Shown: positions 17,454 to 26,060, numbered from the stretch's first letter. The stretch: DNA of 64,000 nt from JAXGPF01 sp964463985 (GCA_964463985.1 CAYXEK010000005.1:23351-87350), one strand, 5' to 3'. Notes: generated by a model not told the origin, from the letters alone. Made by a program: numbers and translations.

Positions 17454-17492
17454 GGTCTTTCACCTCTTCAAAAAAAATTCCGGCGACGCGCG

Positions 17493-18119
17493 TTACTTGG
17501 AACACAACTCCACCACCAACTGCTCATTGACCAGCGGCGCAATTTCATCCCGCGTGGGAATGCGCACCACCGAACCGCTGAATGCGGCGGCATCCAGAGC
17601 CAGCCAGGGCGAAAGCGTCCGTCCCTGCGCTGCTTCCAGAGCCTTTTGCGCCAAACCGCGGCTGCGCGGATTGTCGCGCACGGCTACAGCATCGCCGGCC
17701 TTCAAGGTCATGGAAGGCACATCCGCCGTCTGCCCGTTGACCGCCACGTGGCGGTGCCGGACCAACTGCCGGGCGGCGCGCCGGCTGGCGGCGAAGCCCA
17801 GCCGGTATACCAGGTTGTCCAGCCGCATTTCCAATGCCTGCAGCAAGGTCTCGCCGGTCACCCCCTGGGAACGCGCCGCGCGGCGGAACACCAGGCGGAA
17901 CTGGCCGTCCTGCAACCCGTAAAATCGCTGCAGGCGCTGCTTCTCGCGAAACTGGCGGGCATAATCCGACGGTTTCGACCGCTGCATGCCGTGCATGCCT
18001 GGAACGCCGCGCCCGGTTTCTATGGCGCACTTGGCCATATTGCACCGCTCGCCCTTCAGAAACAACTTCATGCCTTCGCGCCGACAGATACGGCAGGCCG
18101 GACCATTATATCTACCCAT
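17493..18119 (-). CDS. rpsD: 30S ribosomal protein S4 (zinc-binding C+ form)
   Basis: 208 residues. The N-terminal part carries four Cys (CRIC near residues 9-12, then C26 and C31) spaced as in zinc-binding S4. The S4 RNA-binding domain follows with LEMRLDNLVYRLGFA and RRAARQLVRHRHVAVNG. S4 is a primary 16S rRNA binder that starts small-subunit assembly and in many bacteria represses the alpha operon. Located between rpsK and rpoA, the classical order. Confidence 0.96.
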   Translation of the reverse strand: MGRYNGPACRICRREGMKLFLKGERCNMAKCAIETGRGVPGMHGMQRSKPSDYARQFREKQRLQRFYGLQDGQFRLVFRRAARSQGVTGETLLQALEMRLDNLVYRLGFAASRRAARQLVRHRHVAVNGQTADVPSMTLKAGDAVAVRDNPRSRGLAQKALEAAQGRTLSPWLALDAAAFSGSVVRIPTRDEIAPLVNEQLVVELCSK

Positions 18120-18143
18120 GTACCGCCCCTTCCTATGATTAAA

Positions 18144-18638
18144 TTACACCCGCCGCCGCTTGCGCGGCCGGCAACCGTTATGCGGGATGGGTGTGACATC
18201 CTTGATGACCGTAATGGCGAACCCCGCCGCCTGCAGCGCCCGGATGGCCGATTCCCGGCCGGCGCCCGGCCCCTGCACCCGCACTTCCATTTCATGCATG
18301 CGATACCCGGCAGCCTGCCGGGCCACATCCTGCGCCACCACCGTGGCGGCATACGCCGTGCTTTTGCGCGTGCCTTTGAAACCCATGCGGCCGGAACTGC
18401 TCCAGGCCAGCACGGCGCCCTTCATGTCGGTGATCGCGATTTGCGTGTTGTTGAAAGTAGCGTTAATATGCGCAATGCCTGAGGAAACGGCCCGCATGCC
18501 CTTGCGCCGCGCAGCCGCCGGTTTGGCGGAGCCTTCCGCCTCCGCCGCCTCCGCCGCAGGGGCTGCCGACGCCGGCGCCGCCTCGTCGGACGGTTTGCCT
18601 TTCACCGCTTCTTCCGCCTTTGGATTATCCTTCGCCAT
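18144..18638 (-). CDS. rpsK: 30S ribosomal protein S11 with Ala/Glu-rich N-terminal extension
   Basis: 164 residues from ATG 18638 (MAKDNP). The conserved S11 body starts near residue 48 with SSGIAHINATFNNT and includes DMKGAVLAWSSSGRMGFKG and the basic C-terminus NGCRPRKRRRV. The first 47 residues (Ala, Glu, Lys, Pro-rich) are an unusual extension; most S11 proteins have about 130 residues. GGAGG lies about 14 bases upstream of ATG 18638; a start at 18659 would overlap that site and is less likely. S11 lines the mRNA exit region of the 30S platform. Confidence 0.95.
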   Translation of the reverse strand: MAKDNPKAEEAVKGKPSDEAAPASAAPAAEAAEAEGSAKPAAARRKGMRAVSSGIAHINATFNNTQIAITDMKGAVLAWSSSGRMGFKGTRKSTAYAATVVAQDVARQAAGYRMHEMEVRVQGPGAGRESAIRALQAAGFAITVIKDVTPIPHNGCRPRKRRRV

Positions 18639-18678
18639 GATGTTCTCAGATTCCTCCACCTATGCCGCTAATGCAAAT

Positions 18679-19083
18679 TTACTTCGTCGCCGTGCGCGCA
18701 TCCGACCGCGCCTCGCGCCCGCGCACTACGCCCACGGTTTTGCGCACGCCCTTGCGCGTCCGGGCATTGGTATGTGTGCGCTGGCCGCGAACCGGCAAAC
18801 CGCGCCGATGCCGCAGACCGCGGTATGTTCCGATGCTGATCAAGCGCCGGATGTTCTGGGCGACTTCCCGGCGCAAATCGCCTTCCAGCACATATTTTTC
18901 CTGCAGCACCCCGGTAATCCTGGTCAACTCGTCGCCGGTCAAATCATCCGCGCGCTTGGCGGGATCAATTTTCAACGAGGAGGCAATATGCTGGGCGCGC
19001 GTCAAACCCACCCCGTAAATATAGCGCAATGCGTAAACCACGGGTTTCTTCCCGGGAATGTCAATGCCGAGAATTTTAGGCAT
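18679..19083 (-). CDS. rpsM: 30S ribosomal protein S13
   Basis: 134 residues. Begins MPKILGIDIPGKKPVVYAL, with YGVGLTRAQHI (helix-two-turn-helix rRNA binding) and RGLRHRRGLPVRGQRTHTNART, the strongly conserved C-terminal segment contacting the P-site tRNA and intersubunit bridge. The basic tail is slightly longer than usual. First gene of the alpha cluster here, after rpmJ; no infA lies between rpmJ and map. Confidence 0.96.
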   Translation of the reverse strand: MPKILGIDIPGKKPVVYALRYIYGVGLTRAQHIASSLKIDPAKRADDLTGDELTRITGVLQEKYVLEGDLRREVAQNIRRLISIGTYRGLRHRRGLPVRGQRTHTNARTRKGVRKTVGVVRGREARSDARTATK

Positions 19084-19092
19084 GTCTTACTC

Positions 19093-19206
19093 CTATCCTT
19101 GCCGTTGTTTGTGGCGCGGATTGGTGCAAATGACCCGCACCACCCCCTTGCGCCGGATGATCTTGCACCGTTCGCAAATGCGTTTGACTGAACTTCGGAC
19201 TTTCAT
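19093..19206 (-). CDS. rpmJ: 50S ribosomal protein L36 (zinc-binding form)
   Basis: 37 residues: MKVRSSVKRICERCKIIRR at the start, then VICTNPRHKQRQG. Cys11, Cys14, Cys27 and His32 form the zinc site of the C+ form. ATG is at 19204-19206 and TAG at 19093-19095. This small gene lies between map and rpsM; it is the last protein to join the 50S near the peptidyl-transferase region in well-studied species. Confidence 0.95.
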   Translation of the reverse strand: MKVRSSVKRICERCKIIRRKGVVRVICTNPRHKQRQG

Positions 19207-19269
19207 CCCGCCTTCTCCCGATCAAAATTAATGAAATAAACCGTCATTATAGCAAACTTTTCCGCCAAG

Positions 19270-20028
19270 TCAAATCTCGCCGTCCAATTTGGTCAGAATT
19301 TCCGCCCCGCCTTCGCCTACCGCCACCGTGTGTTCAAAATGCGCCGAAGGCCGGCGGTCCCGCGTCACCACGGTCCAGCCATCGTCCAGCACTTCCACTG
19401 CGGCCGCCCCCATGTTCACCATCGGCTCAATGGCCAAGGTCATCCCGCTGCGCAAATGCGGCCCCTGGCCGGGCCGGCCAAAATTCGGGATCTGCGGATC
19501 CTCGTGCATTTCCCGGCCAATGCCATGCCCGACGAACTCGCGCACCACGCTGAATCCGGCTTCCACGGCAGTCTTTTCCACGGCATGCGACACATCCCCC
19601 AGCCGCCGCCCCGCGCATGCATTGGCGATGCCGGCATAGAGCGCCTGTTTCGTCGTGGCCAGCAGCCGCAGCACTTCCGCGTCGCCCACTCCCACTGCAA
19701 CGGTTGTGGCCATGTCGCCGACAAAACCGTCCACGACCACGCCCACATCTATGCTGACAATGTCCCCGGACCGGATGCGCCGCGGTCCCGGCAAACCGTG
19801 AACCACCACCTCGTTCACCGACACGCAAATGGTGCCCGGGTATCCCCGGTATCCCAAAAAAGCGCTTTTTACGCCCATGTCCGCCATCAAACGCGCCGCA
19901 AACTGGTCAATTTCGCGCGTCGTCATTCCGGGCGCAATATGCTGCGCAACCTGTCCGCAAACCCGGGCGGTGGCCCGTCCGGCAGCGCGCATATGCGCCA
20001 GTGCCCCGGCATCCTTGACAATAATCAT
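19270..20028 (-). CDS. map: methionine aminopeptidase, type I
   Basis: Removes the initiator Met from nascent proteins. 252 residues. The five metal ligands are in place: SIDVGVVVDGFVGDMATT (two Asp), VGHGIGREMHEDPQIPNF (His), LAIEPMVNMG (Glu) and a final Glu in GAEILT; the substrate-contacting His is in VVHGLPG. No N-terminal zinc finger (type Ia). It begins one base after the adk stop, and acts with the peptide deformylase encoded at 49908-50477. Confidence 0.96.
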   Translation of the reverse strand: MIIVKDAGALAHMRAAGRATARVCGQVAQHIAPGMTTREIDQFAARLMADMGVKSAFLGYRGYPGTICVSVNEVVVHGLPGPRRIRSGDIVSIDVGVVVDGFVGDMATTVAVGVGDAEVLRLLATTKQALYAGIANACAGRRLGDVSHAVEKTAVEAGFSVVREFVGHGIGREMHEDPQIPNFGRPGQGPHLRSGMTLAIEPMVNMGAAAVEVLDDGWTVVTRDRRPSAHFEHTVAVGEGGAEILTKLDGEI

Positions 20029-20029
20029 T

Positions 20030-20692
20030 TCAAAAACCGCGTTCCGCCAGAATTTTCAGCGCCGCCGCCAGGGTGGCTTCGCGTTCGCCCCCGGCATCCA
20101 GGCGCGCCAGCTTCCCCTGGCGCTCATAATAATCGAGCAGGCCCGCATTCTGCTGCCGGAAAACCTCCAGGCGCTTGCTGATGGTTTCCGGCATGTCGTC
20201 CGGGCGCTGATACAATTCTCCGCCGCACCGGTCGCAGACTCCCGCGCGCCGCGGCGGAATATTGCGCAGGTGATAATTGGCGCCGCATTGCCGGCATACC
20301 CGACGCCCGGTCAGCCTTTCCATGCAAACTTCCGGCAAGACTTCCAGCAGCAGGACCGCCAGGAGTTCGGCCCTTTTGGAAGAAAAATTCAGGTCCAGCA
20401 ATTCGGCCTGCGCCACGGTGCGCGGGAACCCGTCAAACATGCAGCGCATGTCCGTGCCGCCGCGCGCCAGGCGTTCCATAACCATGCGCACGATCAGGTC
20501 ATCCGGCACCAGGCGCCCCTGCTGCATGTACCCCGCCGCCTCGCTGCCGAGCGGGGAAGCTTTTTTGACTTCTTCGCGCAGCATGTCGCCCGTGGCGATA
20601 TGCGTAACGGTCATGGCGGTCTTGATGGCTTCCGCCATTGTGCCCTTGCCGGCGCCGGGCGCGCCCAGTAAAACAATGGCCCGAATGCCCAT
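20030..20692 (-). CDS. adk: adenylate kinase (long form with zinc LID)
   Basis: Interconverts ATP + AMP and 2 ADP. 220 residues with P-loop GAPGAGKGT near residue 10, the AMP-binding ATGDMLREE, FDGFPRTVAQA, and a LID domain carrying CRQC and CDRC, four Cys that bind structural zinc. The P-loop reads GAGKGTMAEAI where most have GKGTQAE: the usual Gln is Met. The ATG overlaps the secY stop by one base (TGATG), implying coupled translation, the classical secY-adk-map order. Confidence 0.95.
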   Translation of the reverse strand: MGIRAIVLLGAPGAGKGTMAEAIKTAMTVTHIATGDMLREEVKKASPLGSEAAGYMQQGRLVPDDLIVRMVMERLARGGTDMRCMFDGFPRTVAQAELLDLNFSSKRAELLAVLLLEVLPEVCMERLTGRRVCRQCGANYHLRNIPPRRAGVCDRCGGELYQRPDDMPETISKRLEVFRQQNAGLLDYYERQGKLARLDAGGEREATLAAALKILAERGF

Positions 20693-22050
20693 CAGCGCCT
20701 CCCCCGCAATTTACCCTTCTTCAGGAAACCGTCGTAATGGCGCATGATGAGGTGCGATTCAACCTGGCGCATGGTGTCCAGCATAACCCCCACGATAATC
20801 AGAATGCTTGTGCCGCCGAAAAAGGACGCCACCAGCCAGGGAATGCTGAACTGCCTGGCCATCATCGTCGGCAACACCGCGATTATCGTCAGGAAAATGG
20901 CGCCGGCCAGCGTAATCCGCGTCATGGTACGGTCCAGGAATTCCGCGGTAGGCGTCCCCGGCCGTATGCCGGGGATGTACCCGCCGGCTTTTTTCAGGTC
21001 GTCGGCGATTTGCACAGGATTAAACACCGTGGCCACCCAGAAATACGAAAAAAACAGGATCATCAAGCCGTACAGGATCAGGTAGAGCGGGCGTTCCATG
21101 TGGAAATGCACCGAAAGGTGCTTGAAAAAATCACCCGGCAGCATTTCCAGGATTTTCTGAGGGAACATCAGGATGGCGGAAGCGAAAATAATCGGCATGA
21201 CGCCGGAATAATTCACGCGCAAGGGCATGTAAGTGCTTTGTCCGCCGTAAACCTTGCGGCCGACCACGCGCTTGGCGTATTGCACGGGAATCCGCCGCTG
21301 AGCCTGCGTAACGGCAATGGTGCCGGCCACCACGAGGAACAGCATGATCAGCAGACCCACCAGGTGAAACACGGAAAACTGCGCCGCGCCGCCGCCCACG
21401 GGCTTGAACATGCGCACGGTGGCCTGCACGGCGCCCGGCAGACGGCTGATGATATTGATCGTGATGATCAGCGAAATGCCGTTGCCGACCCCGCTCTGGG
21501 TCATCTGTTCGCCCAGCCACATCACCAGCATCGTGCCGGTCGTCATGGTGACCACCGTCAACAGGCGGAAGCCCCAAATCGACTGCATATCCACAATCGG
21601 CCCCATGGTCTGGCCGAACAAGGCTTCGGGATTCTGCAGCGCCACCGCCATGGCGTATCCCTGGACGAGGCATAGCCCCAGGGTCAGATAACGCGTGTAC
21701 TGGGTGATTTTCTGGCGGCCGACATCGCCTTCGCGCGCCAGCCGCTCCAGGGCGGGCACTATCGCCGTCATCAATTGCAGGATAATGGAAGCGCTGATGT
21801 AGGGCATGATGCCCAATGCGCCCACCGCGCAATTGCTCATGGCGCCCCCGCTGAACAGGTCCACCAGCCCGATCAAGCCGCCGCCAACCTGGTTGGAAAT
21901 GTGCTGCACCAGGTTCTGCAGTTCCGCGGCGTTGACGCCCGGCGTGGGAACGGCGCTGACAATGCGGCAGACAAAAACCAGGCCGAAAGTAAAAAGCAGG
22001 CGCCGGCGCAGTTCTTCAACCTTGAATGAATTTACAAAAGCGGAAAGCAT
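20692..22050 (-). CDS. secY: preprotein translocase subunit SecY
   Basis: 452 residues, ten predicted membrane helices. The start reads FNSFKVEELRRRLLFTFGLVFVCRI, followed by PTPGVN and the plug region, GIMPYISASIILQLM in helix 2-3, and the cytoplasmic loop AQRRIPVQYAKRVVGRKVYGGQSTYMPLRVN that binds the ribosome and SecA. It forms the SecYEG channel with SecE (45172-45372). secG is not in the window. No Shine-Dalgarno is visible before ATG 22050; rplO ends 103 bases upstream. Confidence 0.97.
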   Translation of the reverse strand: MLSAFVNSFKVEELRRRLLFTFGLVFVCRIVSAVPTPGVNAAELQNLVQHISNQVGGGLIGLVDLFSGGAMSNCAVGALGIMPYISASIILQLMTAIVPALERLAREGDVGRQKITQYTRYLTLGLCLVQGYAMAVALQNPEALFGQTMGPIVDMQSIWGFRLLTVVTMTTGTMLVMWLGEQMTQSGVGNGISLIITINIISRLPGAVQATVRMFKPVGGGAAQFSVFHLVGLLIMLFLVVAGTIAVTQAQRRIPVQYAKRVVGRKVYGGQSTYMPLRVNYSGVMPIIFASAILMFPQKILEMLPGDFFKHLSVHFHMERPLYLILYGLMILFFSYFWVATVFNPVQIADDLKKAGGYIPGIRPGTPTAEFLDRTMTRITLAGAIFLTIIAVLPTMMARQFSIPWLVASFFGGTSILIIVGVMLDTMRQVESHLIMRHYDGFLKKGKLRGRR

Positions 22051-22153
22051 AATATTTCACCCGGCAAAACGGCGCTCCGCCGCTTAATTCAACATGCACA
22101 CTCTTCGCCACTGTCCGCCCGCGCGCCCGGCAAGCCGGGATCCGCGGGGCCCT

Positions 22154-22615
22154 TCAACCAATCAACTTGCAGGTCCCGCCGGCGGCGGTAATTTTCTGCT
22201 CGGCGGTCCGGCTGAAAGCATGCGCCTGCACCGTCAGCTTGCGCGGCAGTTCGCCGGCGCCCAAAATCTTTACCGGCGCCGCGCCGCCGGAGCCATGCCG
22301 CCGCACCAGGCCGGCCGCGCGCAGGACCGCGGGCGTAATTTCCGCGCCGTCCGCAAAGCGGGCCAGGCGTCCCACGGACACCAGGTTGAACACCCGCTTG
22401 TGCACCCGGTTATTGAATCCGCGCTTCGGAATGCGGCGCAACAGCCGCATCTGCCCGCCTTCAAATCCCGCCTTGTGCTTGTGGCCGGAACGGGCATACT
22501 GTCCCTTGTGCCCCCGCCCGCAAGTCCGTCCCTTGCCCGAACCGCTGCCGCAGCCCACGCGCATCTTCGCGCGCCGGGCGCCGCCGGCATTCCGCATGAC
22601 ATTTAAACCCAACAT
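22154..22615 (-). CDS. rplO: 50S ribosomal protein L15
   Basis: 153 residues from ATG 22615, which has GGGGAGG nine bases upstream; a TTG 18 bases earlier lies over that site. GSGSGKGRTCGRGHKGQYARSG is the typical Gly-rich N-terminal arm (RVGRGxGSGxGKTxGRGxKGQ in others), followed by EGGQMRLLRRIPKRGFNN. The gene comes directly after rpsE; rpmD (L30), which usually sits between them, is absent. Confidence 0.96.
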   Translation of the reverse strand: MLGLNVMRNAGGARRAKMRVGCGSGSGKGRTCGRGHKGQYARSGHKHKAGFEGGQMRLLRRIPKRGFNNRVHKRVFNLVSVGRLARFADGAEITPAVLRAAGLVRRHGSGGAAPVKILGAGELPRKLTVQAHAFSRTAEQKITAAGGTCKLIG

Positions 22616-22637
22616 GCTCAGATTCCTCCCCAAAAAA

Positions 22638-23204
22638 TTACGCCGACGGCGCGGCCGCGGCCGCCGTCGCGGCGCCGCTCAAATCAACGCCGCGCATGGC
22701 CGCGCATTCGTCCCGGGTGCGCAGCATCTTCAAGGCGGCGATCGTAGCATGCACGACGTTCCACTTGTTGTTGCTGCCCAGGGATTTGGCCAGGATGTTA
22801 TGCACGCCGGCCATGTTCAGCACCGCGCGCGCGCCGCCGCCGGCAATCACGCCTGTTCCCTCAACCGCCGGGCGCAACAGCACTTTGGCGCCGCAAAATT
22901 CGCCGCACACTTCGTGCGGGATGGTTTTGCCGCACAACTTGACGGCAAACATGGACTTGCGCGCGATATCGCCGCCCTTGCGGATTGCGTCGGCAACTTC
23001 ATTCGCCTTGCCCAGCCCCACCCCCACGCGGCCCTGGTGGTCGCCGACCACCACCACCGCGCTGAAACTCAAACGGCGGCCGCCCTTGACCACTTTCGAA
23101 CAGCGGTTGATCCGGACAACATATTCCTCGAAATCGCCGCCGGCGGATTCGATTTCGTCGGAAAAATTACTCTGCATTTTTTTGTCAATGATGTCAACGC
23201 TCAT
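22638..23204 (-). CDS. rpsE: 30S ribosomal protein S5
   Basis: 188 residues. The double-stranded-RNA-binding-like N-terminal domain includes VVRINRCSKVVKGGRRLSFSA and GRVGVGLGKANEVADAIRKG; the C-terminal domain includes LLRPAVEGTGVIAGGGARAVL. The tail is Ala-rich. S5 lines the mRNA entry channel and contributes to decoding accuracy. Its start overlaps the rplR stop by four bases. Confidence 0.97.
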   Translation of the reverse strand: MSVDIIDKKMQSNFSDEIESAGGDFEEYVVRINRCSKVVKGGRRLSFSAVVVVGDHQGRVGVGLGKANEVADAIRKGGDIARKSMFAVKLCGKTIPHEVCGEFCGAKVLLRPAVEGTGVIAGGGARAVLNMAGVHNILAKSLGSNNKWNVVHATIAALKMLRTRDECAAMRGVDLSGAATAAAAAPSA

Positions 23205-23551
23205 AACTTGATTCCCGCCTCCCGCGCCGCATCGGCGATTACTTTAATCCGGCCATGATAGGTGTGGCCGCCGCGATCGAAAACCACCCGGCTGATACCG
23301 CAAGCGCGGGCGGCTTCCGCGGCGCGCGCGCCCAACTGCTTGGCGGTGTCCAGATTATGGCCGGCGTCCGGCGTCTGCACGGTCGAACAAGCCGCGAGCG
23401 TGCGCCCGCTCAAGTCATCCAGAAACTGAACGCACATATGCCGCCGGGACAGCGACACGCACATGCGGGGGCACGCCGCCGAACCCACAATTTTCTTGCG
23501 AATCCGCAAGTGGCGGCGTTTCCGATAATCCAAACGGTTCTTAATTTTCAT
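23201..23551 (-). CDS. rplR: 50S ribosomal protein L18
   Basis: 116 residues: basic N-terminus with YRKRRHLRIRKKI, then PRMCVSLSRRHMCVQFLDD and the conserved end VFDRGGHTYHGRIKVIADAAREAGI. L18 binds 5S rRNA with L5 and attaches it to the large subunit. It lies between rplF and rpsE in the spc order, overlapping the latter. Confidence 0.96.
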   Translation of the reverse strand: MKIKNRLDYRKRRHLRIRKKIVGSAACPRMCVSLSRRHMCVQFLDDLSGRTLAACSTVQTPDAGHNLDTAKQLGARAAEAARACGISRVVFDRGGHTYHGRIKVIADAAREAGIKL

Positions 23552-23560
23552 GCCATCCCC

Positions 23561-24091
23561 TTAAGCCACGGTCTTGCCAGCCTTGCGGCGGACATGCTCG
23601 CCCTTGAAGCGGATACCCTTGCCTTTGTACGGCTCCGCCGGGTAAAAATCCTTGATGCGCGCGGCCACGTCGCCGACCTGCTGCTTGTCGGCGCCGCTGA
23701 CGGTCAGGTTGATGCCGTCGGTCACCTTGATCTCGATACCGTCCGGAATCGCCATGACCACGGGGGACGAATAACCAAGCGCAAAGGTTGCCTGGCGGCC
23801 CTGCACCGCGGCCTTGAAGCCCACGCCCTGGATTTCCAAATCCTTGGAATAGCCGCGGGTAACTCCCGCGATCATGTTGGCGATCATCGAGCGCGCCATC
23901 CCCTGCAAGGCGCCCGCGTCCGGCGCGGCGGTCTGCACGACCACTTTGCCTTCCGCTGCCGCGACCCGCAAAGCCCCGGGCAATTTGAATTGCAAGGCGC
24001 CCTTGGGCCCCTTGACCGCGACCGCGCCGTCCTGCGTCGTGACTTCCACGCCTGCCGGCACCGCCACGGGCTGTTTCCCGACTCTTGACAT
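23561..24091 (-). CDS. rplF: 50S ribosomal protein L6
   Basis: 176 residues from ATG 24091 (MSRVGKQPVAVPAGVEV), preceded by GGGAGG. The frame is open further upstream into rpsH, but that part is not L6-like. Two similar domains: KGPKGALQFKLP in the first, GYSKDLEIQGVGFKAAVQG and PDGIEIKV in the second, then EPYKGKGIRFKGEHVRRKAGK at the C-terminus. L6 sits near the GTPase centre of the 50S subunit. Confidence 0.97.
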   Translation of the reverse strand: MSRVGKQPVAVPAGVEVTTQDGAVAVKGPKGALQFKLPGALRVAAAEGKVVVQTAAPDAGALQGMARSMIANMIAGVTRGYSKDLEIQGVGFKAAVQGRQATFALGYSSPVVMAIPDGIEIKVTDGINLTVSGADKQQVGDVAARIKDFYPAEPYKGKGIRFKGEHVRRKAGKTVA

Positions 24092-24111
24092 CACACCCTC
24101 CCGTGAAAAAC

Positions 24112-24510
24112 TCACCAAACCGTCAACAACCATTCGCCGCCGACGCCCATGCTCCGCACCTCGCGGTCGGTCAACAGACCGCGCGAAGTGCTGACCATCG
24201 CCAGGCCGGCGCCGCGCATGATCGGCGGCAGGCCGCCAACCTTGACGTAGCGCCGCCATCCCGGCCGGCTGACACGGCGCAAGCCGCGAATCACCGGCTC
24301 GCGTTCCGCGGTGTATTTAAGATAAAGCCGCAGCACCCGGCGCGCGCCGCCGCCTTCGGCGACGTAATCGCGGATGAAGCCTTCGCGTTTCAAAATGCGC
24401 GCCACGGACGCCTTCATTTTGGAATGAGGCAATTCCACGGATTCCAAACGCGCGGCGTTGGCATTGCGGATGCGCGTCAACATGTCAGCAATCGGATCTG
24501 TCTGATTCAT
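24112..24510 (-). CDS. rpsH: 30S ribosomal protein S8
   Basis: 132 residues from ATG 24510 (MNQTDPIADMLTRIRNAN), the standard start; the frame extends ten codons further but without conserved sequence. HSKMKASVARILKREGFI lies in the N-terminal half and STSRGLLTDREVRSMGVGGEWLLTVW is the conserved end. S8 is a primary 16S binder and in Escherichia coli represses the spc operon. Confidence 0.96.
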   Translation of the reverse strand: MNQTDPIADMLTRIRNANAARLESVELPHSKMKASVARILKREGFIRDYVAEGGGARRVLRLYLKYTAEREPVIRGLRRVSRPGWRRYVKVGGLPPIMRGAGLAMVSTSRGLLTDREVRSMGVGGEWLLTVW

Positions 24511-24550
24511 TTGCACCAACCTTAAAAAATATGCGCCCACCGCAAAGGCT

Positions 24551-24736
24551 TCACCAACTGGCCTTGATCACGCCCGGAATCTGCCCGGTGGATGCCATTT
24601 CCCGGAAACAAATTCGACACAACTGAAACTTGCGCAAATAGGCCCGGGGCCGTCCGCAATTGCGGCAACGGCTATAGCGCCGGCTGCTGTACTTCGGCGG
24701 CCGTTTGGACTTGACGATTAATGAAGTTTTAGCCAA
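24551..24736 (-). CDS. rpsN: 30S ribosomal protein S14, type Z (zinc-binding), TTG start
   Basis: 61 residues with the zinc ribbon CRNCGRPRAYLRKFQLCRIC followed by FREMASTGQIPGVIKASW, the short C+ form of S14. No ATG fits: the protein starts at TTG 24736 (LAKTSLIVKSKRPPK, first residue Met in the cell), with GGAGG nine bases upstream. An ATG 42 bases earlier would overlap rplE and add an unconserved leader. Confidence 0.95.
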   Translation of the reverse strand: MAKTSLIVKSKRPPKYSSRRYSRCRNCGRPRAYLRKFQLCRICFREMASTGQIPGVIKASW

Positions 24737-24755
24737 GTTAACTTTCCTCCCTGTT

Positions 24756-25304
24756 TCAATTCGTTTCCGCTCCGGCAAACGGCATGCCCATCAGCCGGAG
24801 CAGATCGCGCGCCTCCGCATCGGTGGCGGCAGTGGTGTTGATTGTAATATCCATGCCCTGGACCTTTTTCACATCGTCCGGATTGATTTCCGGAAACACC
24901 ATTTGTTCCCGCAGGCCCAAAGTATAGTTCCCGCGCCCGTCAAAACCGCTCGGCGAAACGCCGCGGAAGTCCCGGAGCCGCGACAGCGCTATATTCACCA
25001 GGCGGTCGAAAAACTCGTACATCCTGGCGCCGCGGAGGGTAACCTTGGCGCCCACCGACATGCCGGCGCGGAGGTTGAAATTGGCAATGCTTTTACGTGA
25101 CTTGCATACCACCGGTTTCTGCCCGGTAATGCGCGTCAGGTCCTGCACCAGACTCTTGAAAACATCCTTGTCCACGGAGGAATTCACCCCCATGTTGACC
25201 ACAATCTTGGTCAGGCGCGGCACCTGCATGGGGTTCTTGTAACCATGCTGCTGCTTGAGCGCGGCCGCGACTTCCTTGCTGTATTTTTCTTTCAATCTCG
25301 CCAT
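24756..25304 (-). CDS. rplE: 50S ribosomal protein L5
   Basis: 182 residues. MQVPRLTKIVVNMGVN, LTRITGQKPVVCKSRKSIANFNLRAGMSVGAKVTLRG and the C-terminal INTTAATDAEARDLLRLMGMPF are all family hallmarks. L5 binds 5S rRNA and contacts the P-site tRNA. Located between rplX and rpsN in the spc cluster, 12 bases after rplX. Confidence 0.97.
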   Translation of the reverse strand: MARLKEKYSKEVAAALKQQHGYKNPMQVPRLTKIVVNMGVNSSVDKDVFKSLVQDLTRITGQKPVVCKSRKSIANFNLRAGMSVGAKVTLRGARMYEFFDRLVNIALSRLRDFRGVSPSGFDGRGNYTLGLREQMVFPEINPDDVKKVQGMDITINTTAATDAEARDLLRLMGMPFAGAETN

Positions 25305-25316
25305 AATTTCCGCCTG

Positions 25317-25643
25317 TTAAAACATGTGCCCGCATTTGCGGCATTTGCGTGCGGGACGCCCTTTTTCGTCGCGGACGCGGGCAATGCGCACCCCTTTTTT
25401 GCAATCCGGACAATAAAGCTGCAAATTCGACAGCGCCACCGGGGCTTCCCGGCGGATGATATCGCCGTTGGGCAGATCCTGCGACTTGCGCACCGTCTTG
25501 CGCACAAAATTAAACCCCTCGACCACCGCCCGGCCGCTGCCTGGCAGCACCTGCAGAACCTTGCCGGTGCGCTTGCCCGCCGCGGCGCCGCCGGCAATGG
25601 CGACCACCACATCGTCCCGCTTCAGATGCAATTTTGACCCCAT
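25317..25643 (-). CDS. rplX: 50S ribosomal protein L24 with C-terminal zinc ribbon
   Basis: 108 residues from ATG 25643, with GGAGG nine bases upstream. The KOW domain includes LKRDDVVVAIAG, GKRTGKVLQVLP and VVEGFNFVRKTVR. The C-terminus adds CPDCKKGVRIARV and CRKCGHMF, two Cys pairs forming a zinc ribbon that is found in only some bacterial L24 proteins. L24 starts 50S assembly and later lies by the exit tunnel. Confidence 0.96.
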   Translation of the reverse strand: MGSKLHLKRDDVVVAIAGGAAAGKRTGKVLQVLPGSGRAVVEGFNFVRKTVRKSQDLPNGDIIRREAPVALSNLQLYCPDCKKGVRIARVRDEKGRPARKCRKCGHMF

Positions 25644-25644
25644 A

Positions 25645-26010
25645 TTACAAAACCTCCGGCGCCAGCGAAATGATTTTGGCGAAGTTCCGGTCGCGCAGTT
25701 CGCGCGCCACCGGGCCAAACACACGGGTCCCCAGCGGATTCATCTTGTCATCCACCAGCACGACGGCATTGCTGTCAAAACGTATCAGCGAACCGTCCGG
25801 CCGGCGCAGGGATTTGCTGGTGCGCACGATCACCGCCAGGCGCACTTCGCCCTTTTTCACCAGACCGCGCGGCTGCGCCTCGCGCACGGCGACCTTGATC
25901 AGGTCCCCCACCCCGGCGTAGCGCTTGCGCTGCCCCAGCACCCGGAAACACTTCACTTTCCGGGCGCCGGTGTTGTCGGCCACATCCAAGCATGTTTCTT
26001 CTGCAATCAT
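25645..26010 (-). CDS. rplN: 50S ribosomal protein L14
   Basis: 121 residues. DNTGARKVKCFRVLG, GDLIKVAVREA, VKKGEVRLAVIVRT and GTRVFGPVARELRDRNFAKIISLAPEVL cover the family from end to end. L14 forms intersubunit bridges and binds the silencing factor RsfS. First gene of the spc cluster proper, with only one base between its stop and the rplX ATG. Confidence 0.97.
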   Translation of the reverse strand: MIAEETCLDVADNTGARKVKCFRVLGQRKRYAGVGDLIKVAVREAQPRGLVKKGEVRLAVIVRTSKSLRRPDGSLIRFDSNAVVLVDDKMNPLGTRVFGPVARELRDRNFAKIISLAPEVL

Positions 26011-26060
26011 GTCTTTTACCTCGTCAGCATCCGCCGGCGGCGGCGCGTCGGCCCGGCCGC

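Noticed and set aside
19207..19269. infA between rpmJ and map
   Set aside because: The spacer is only 63 bases, A+T-rich, and holds no S1-like frame.
22616..22637. rpmD (L30) between rpsE and rplO
   Set aside because: Only 22 bases separate the two genes, so L30 cannot be encoded here.
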